From a virus, in the IMG/VR virus record IMGVR_UViG_3300005095_000152, positions 1 to 40,632 of that record: a stretch of 40,632 nucleotides of DNA. One strand, written 5' to 3'. This document shows, piece after piece, positions 38,332 to 40,632 of the stretch; the stretch's first letter is position 1, and every line of letters begins with the position of its first letter. The translations under genes were made by a program, and so were the position numbers. The notes below the pieces were generated by a model. It made no database searches, was not told the origin of the DNA, and saw nothing but the letters and a program-made list of their open reading frames with translations.

Positions 38332-39389
38332 AGGTTAACTCTAACCTCCTCCCAAGTACCCTGAGTTCTACCTTTGGTATATTCGGTAACTCTTGTTTCA
38401 AAGAAGTTACCGAACTCAGGAGTATTTAATAGCTCTTCCATCCAAGGGAAAGGATTAATCTCTTGTCCCCAGTTAGCCTTCAGATTCAAACCTTGTAACC
38501 TTCTATCAGCTATATATTCAATGTACATATACATATCTTGCTTGCTGATACCCTTAGTTAATCCTCTCGAAAAAACATAGTCAATATATTTCTTCTCCTG
38601 CTTTACAATTTGACGAGCTGCTTCATAGATACTCGACTTAAGGTCATCTGTCCAGATGTCTGGATTCTCCTTGATGTAAGTAGTAAATAGCCAGCTATTG
38701 TTCTGAACGTGCATTTCCTCATCTCGAATAGACCAAGCTACTACTTGACACATACCAGGCAGCAAGTTAAATCTCTGATAGTTAAGTAGCATAGCAAACT
38801 GACCGAACAAACTAACTCCCTCAACCAATCCTGCATACACAGCAAGCATATAAGCTACATCTCTACGGAAACGATAATCAATCTCAGATTCTATATCCTC
38901 TTCACTTACTTTAGTTATAGCTAATCCAAGCTCGTCAACAATCTCTGCGTGATAGTCTTCAAACTTCTTAACCTTGGCAGCTTCTACATATTCAAGCTTC
39001 TCAGATAATTCAGGAATGCCCTTAAACTCAGCATAGATAGATTCATCAAAACCGAGAGTATCTAATAGATAGCTATAAGCATCGATATGGATATTCTCTC
39101 TATCTGCTTGATTACGAAGCATCATTTGAACTTCTGTAGGTTTAAACAATCTAAGCATAACATCGTAACCACTACCTACCTGAACATCGTTTTGAGTAAA
39201 TAGAAGGAAGATAGCTTTGATAAACTCCTGCTCGTCAGAACTGAGCTTAGCCCAGTCTTTAACATCCTCACCCATCGGAATCTCGTCCTTAGTCCAGTGA
39301 GCTGATTGATGTTGAATGTATCTATCATACGCTTCAGGATATAGAAAAGGTTTATAAGCTCTAATAGCTTCTCCACTAATCAAGTTCAT
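38328..39389 (-). CDS. nrdB: Ribonucleoside-diphosphate reductase, small (beta) subunit
   Basis: Radical-generating subunit for NrdA. The 353-aa ferritin-like protein has metal ligands D68, E98 and H101, with Y105 at the radical position (E-x-x-H-x3-Y, same spacing as E. coli E115/H118/Y122), then E-G-V-S-L-F-G and R-D-E-E-M-H for the second half of the site. The C-terminal tail is short. ACGGAGGTG precedes the ATG and overlaps the folE stop region. It is in the dUTPase-folE operon, next to nrdA on the circular map only across the dUTPase promoter region. Confidence 0.96.
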   Translation of the reverse strand: MNLISGEAIRAYKPFLYPEAYDRYIQHQSAHWTKDEIPMGEDVKDWAKLSSDEQEFIKAIFLLFTQNDVQVGSGYDVMLRLFKPTEVQMMLRNQADRENIHIDAYSYLLDTLGFDESIYAEFKGIPELSEKLEYVEAAKVKKFEDYHAEIVDELGLAITKVSEEDIESEIDYRFRRDVAYMLAVYAGLVEGVSLFGQFAMLLNYQRFNLLPGMCQVVAWSIRDEEMHVQNNSWLFTTYIKENPDIWTDDLKSSIYEAARQIVKQEKKYIDYVFSRGLTKGISKQDMYMYIEYIADRRLQGLNLKANWGQEINPFPWMEELLNTPEFGNFFETRVTEYTKGRTQGTWEEVRVNL

Positions 39390-39390
39390 C

Positions 39391-40050
39391 TTACACCTCC
39401 GTAGTAAACATACAATCTTGGTTTTTTACGCCTCTATACATCTCACAGCTGTGAGCAGCTTCAATAGTTACCTGAACGTGATCATCAGGTACATCGGCAG
39501 CCTCTTTGATAATTCTATGCAGCTGAACAGTGAGGTCCTCTTGCAAGTGGAATCTATTACCTATATAGTTAGCTAACCTCTGAAGCTTGCTGATACCTAA
39601 TACAAAGTCGTTAGGTTTATACTTGATGACAGCCTTACCTACAAAAGGTAGAAAGTGATGACTGCAGGTAGAGATAATTCTAACCTCTTTAGTAATCCAG
39701 TTGCTCCCATTGTTATTAGGGAATTTAGGTAATCGTACAGGCTTACTGAATCTACCACCACCAAGCTCTGTATCGCAAGCTAAGCTATCGCCACACCACA
39801 CTTTAGCTATTCGCTTAGGTGTCTCTGCTGTGTTATCATCTTCCTTGATGAGCATCAGAGCGAATGCCTCTTTTAGCTTCTGCTCAACTAACCATCTCAT
39901 AAGTCTATGAGCATCTTCGGTAATCTCCTGACCAGTCTCGAACACATTACCATCAGCTTTAAACGCTTTAAGCTCTTTATATTCAAAGTATGCCTTCTCT
40001 ACTCTTTCAAGTGACCATCCAAGGTCAGCTGCTGCTTTCTTATTGTTCAT
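39391..40050 (-). CDS. folE: GTP cyclohydrolase I
   Basis: Makes dihydroneopterin triphosphate from GTP, the first step toward 7-deazaguanine. The ATG at 40050 has GGAG six bases upstream, inside the end of the dUTPase-like gene. The 219-aa protein has the zinc triad C129-S-H131-H132 (C-S-H-H-F-L-P-F) and C202 (A-H-S-C-E-M-Y-R-G), and K-P-x-x-F-V-L-G-I-S-K-L-Q-R-L-A typical of FolE. Together with queD and queE it lets the phage make its own deazaguanine rather than rely on host precursor. Confidence 0.95.
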   Translation of the reverse strand: MNNKKAAADLGWSLERVEKAYFEYKELKAFKADGNVFETGQEITEDAHRLMRWLVEQKLKEAFALMLIKEDDNTAETPKRIAKVWCGDSLACDTELGGGRFSKPVRLPKFPNNNGSNWITKEVRIISTCSHHFLPFVGKAVIKYKPNDFVLGISKLQRLANYIGNRFHLQEDLTVQLHRIIKEAADVPDDHVQVTIEAAHSCEMYRGVKNQDCMFTTEV

Positions 40051-40510
40051 TGTAATCTCCTTCATATAGTTTGTATGTATCAGCTTGAGCAAGCATGAAC
40101 TGCCCTACTCTTGCACCTTTAGCTATCTTAGCTGCCCAAGGGGTAGTATTGAAAATAGTTCCGTTAACACCTCCTTTGTATCCTGCGTCATATAGAGCGC
40201 TCTGAACTATTACTCCGTTACGCTGAAGAGTTGAACGACCAATAATCCAGCCACACTCATTCTGAGCCATCTCTACTTTATGTACTGTATCAAACTGATA
40301 TAATGTACCAGGTAGCAGTACAAACGTACCATTTTCATCTGGATAGATTTCGTGCTTGTCTCTATGTACTTTACTATCCTCGTGAAGTTCAAACTCTCCA
40401 GTAAGTGCATATACTCTATCGATACGAATATCCACAGTATGCATCTGCACCATAGCCTCATCTACATTAGTTAGTTTAGTCTTGCCAGACATCTTAATAT
40501 GCTTAAACAT
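40040..40510 (-). CDS. dUTPase / dCTP deaminase family protein
   Basis: 156 aa of the trimeric dUTPase fold. Visible motifs are V-D-I-R-I-D-R near the N-terminus, G-R-S-T-L-Q-R-N-G-V (motif 2), A-L-Y-D-A-G-Y-K-G-G-V (motif 3 region) and G-A-R-V-G-Q-F-M-L (motif 4). It would make dUMP from dUTP, or dUTP from dCTP; the D-A-G-Y-K-G segment fits either, so substrate is open. GAAGGAGAAGCTT precedes the ATG. First gene of the folE-nrdB operon. Confidence 0.88.
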   Translation of the reverse strand: MFKHIKMSGKTKLTNVDEAMVQMHTVDIRIDRVYALTGEFELHEDSKVHRDKHEIYPDENGTFVLLPGTLYQFDTVHKVEMAQNECGWIIGRSTLQRNGVIVQSALYDAGYKGGVNGTIFNTTPWAAKIAKGARVGQFMLAQADTYKLYEGDYNEQ

Positions 40511-40538
40511 AAGCTTCTCCTTCTGTTGTTATATTATA

Positions 40539-40561
40539 ATTATAGCCTAATTAAACTTAAA
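40539..40561 (-). promoter_or_regulatory. Promoter of the dUTPase-folE-nrdB operon
   Basis: Minus strand: TTTAAG (40561-40556), 11 nt, TATAAT (40544-40539), followed directly by a second TATAAT (40538-40533). Part of repeat copy A, and nearly identical to the xre promoter. Confidence 0.8.
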
Positions 40562-40632
40562 GAAAGGTTAAATTAGACGAAATCCAATTTTAAGCCGTTT
40601 AATGATTAACTCGAGTATTTCATCAAGTTAAT

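Overview
The window is a circular-looking contig of a tailed, podovirus-type phage. The first 91 bases are identical to the last 91 (1..91 = 40542..40632), so the unit genome is about 40,541 bp and position 1 is arbitrary. It encodes family A DNA polymerase, a primase/helicase, terminase, a P22-like portal, an N4-gp56/DUF4043-type capsid protein, ejection proteins, tailspike genes and a lysis cassette. I see no integrase, no phage RNA polymerase and no tRNA. The host is probably a Campylobacterota bacterium (Sulfurimonas, Sulfurovum or Arcobacter-like). This rests on the AT-rich sequence, a QueE whose cysteine region resembles the campylobacterial type, and promoters with TTTAAG upstream of TATAAT. 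It is an inference.

Layout. The minus strand holds the early and replication genes: dUTPase-like, folE and nrdB (40510 to 38328); xre, helicase, ligase, VRR-NUC, a small HNH-like protein, dCMP deaminase and nrdA (5085 to 151); a possible ssDNA-binding protein, polA, exonucleases, a PD-(D/E)XK nuclease, a DUF5664-PRTase fusion, queD, queE, a QueD-like protein and dpdA (12438 to 5262); a small gene, primase/helicase, two small genes and thyX (16066 to 12548); four small unknown genes (17958 to 16430); and terS-terL (20674 to 18658). The plus strand holds one long late block (20771 to 38331): scaffold, capsid, adaptor, short fibre-like protein, nozzle, ejection proteins, portal, holin, spanin, amidase and tailspike. 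The early and late blocks meet tail to tail at 38328-38331.

How the genes work together. NrdAB, dCMP deaminase, dUTPase and ThyX supply dNTPs. FolE, QueD, QueE and DpdA form a 7-deazaguanine DNA-modification pathway that should protect the phage from restriction. QueC is absent. A small QueD-like T-fold gene sits between queE and dpdA with translational coupling on both sides. The predicted end product is therefore 7-carboxy-7-deazaguanine, or 7-deazaguanine if that protein is a decarboxylase, rather than preQ0.

Non-coding content is concentrated at 16.07-16.43 kb and 17.96-18.66 kb. These stretches hold a family of about 48-bp elements arranged as two inverted pairs, three 26-bp iterons with co-varying dyads, two 28-bp-period repeats and a G/T-rich block. 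Together they look like a replication origin or control region. Most operons start with the same promoter geometry (TTTAAG, 11 nt, TATAAT). A 172-bp operon-junction cassette is duplicated as direct repeats that flank the 4.9-kb xre-to-nrdA segment.
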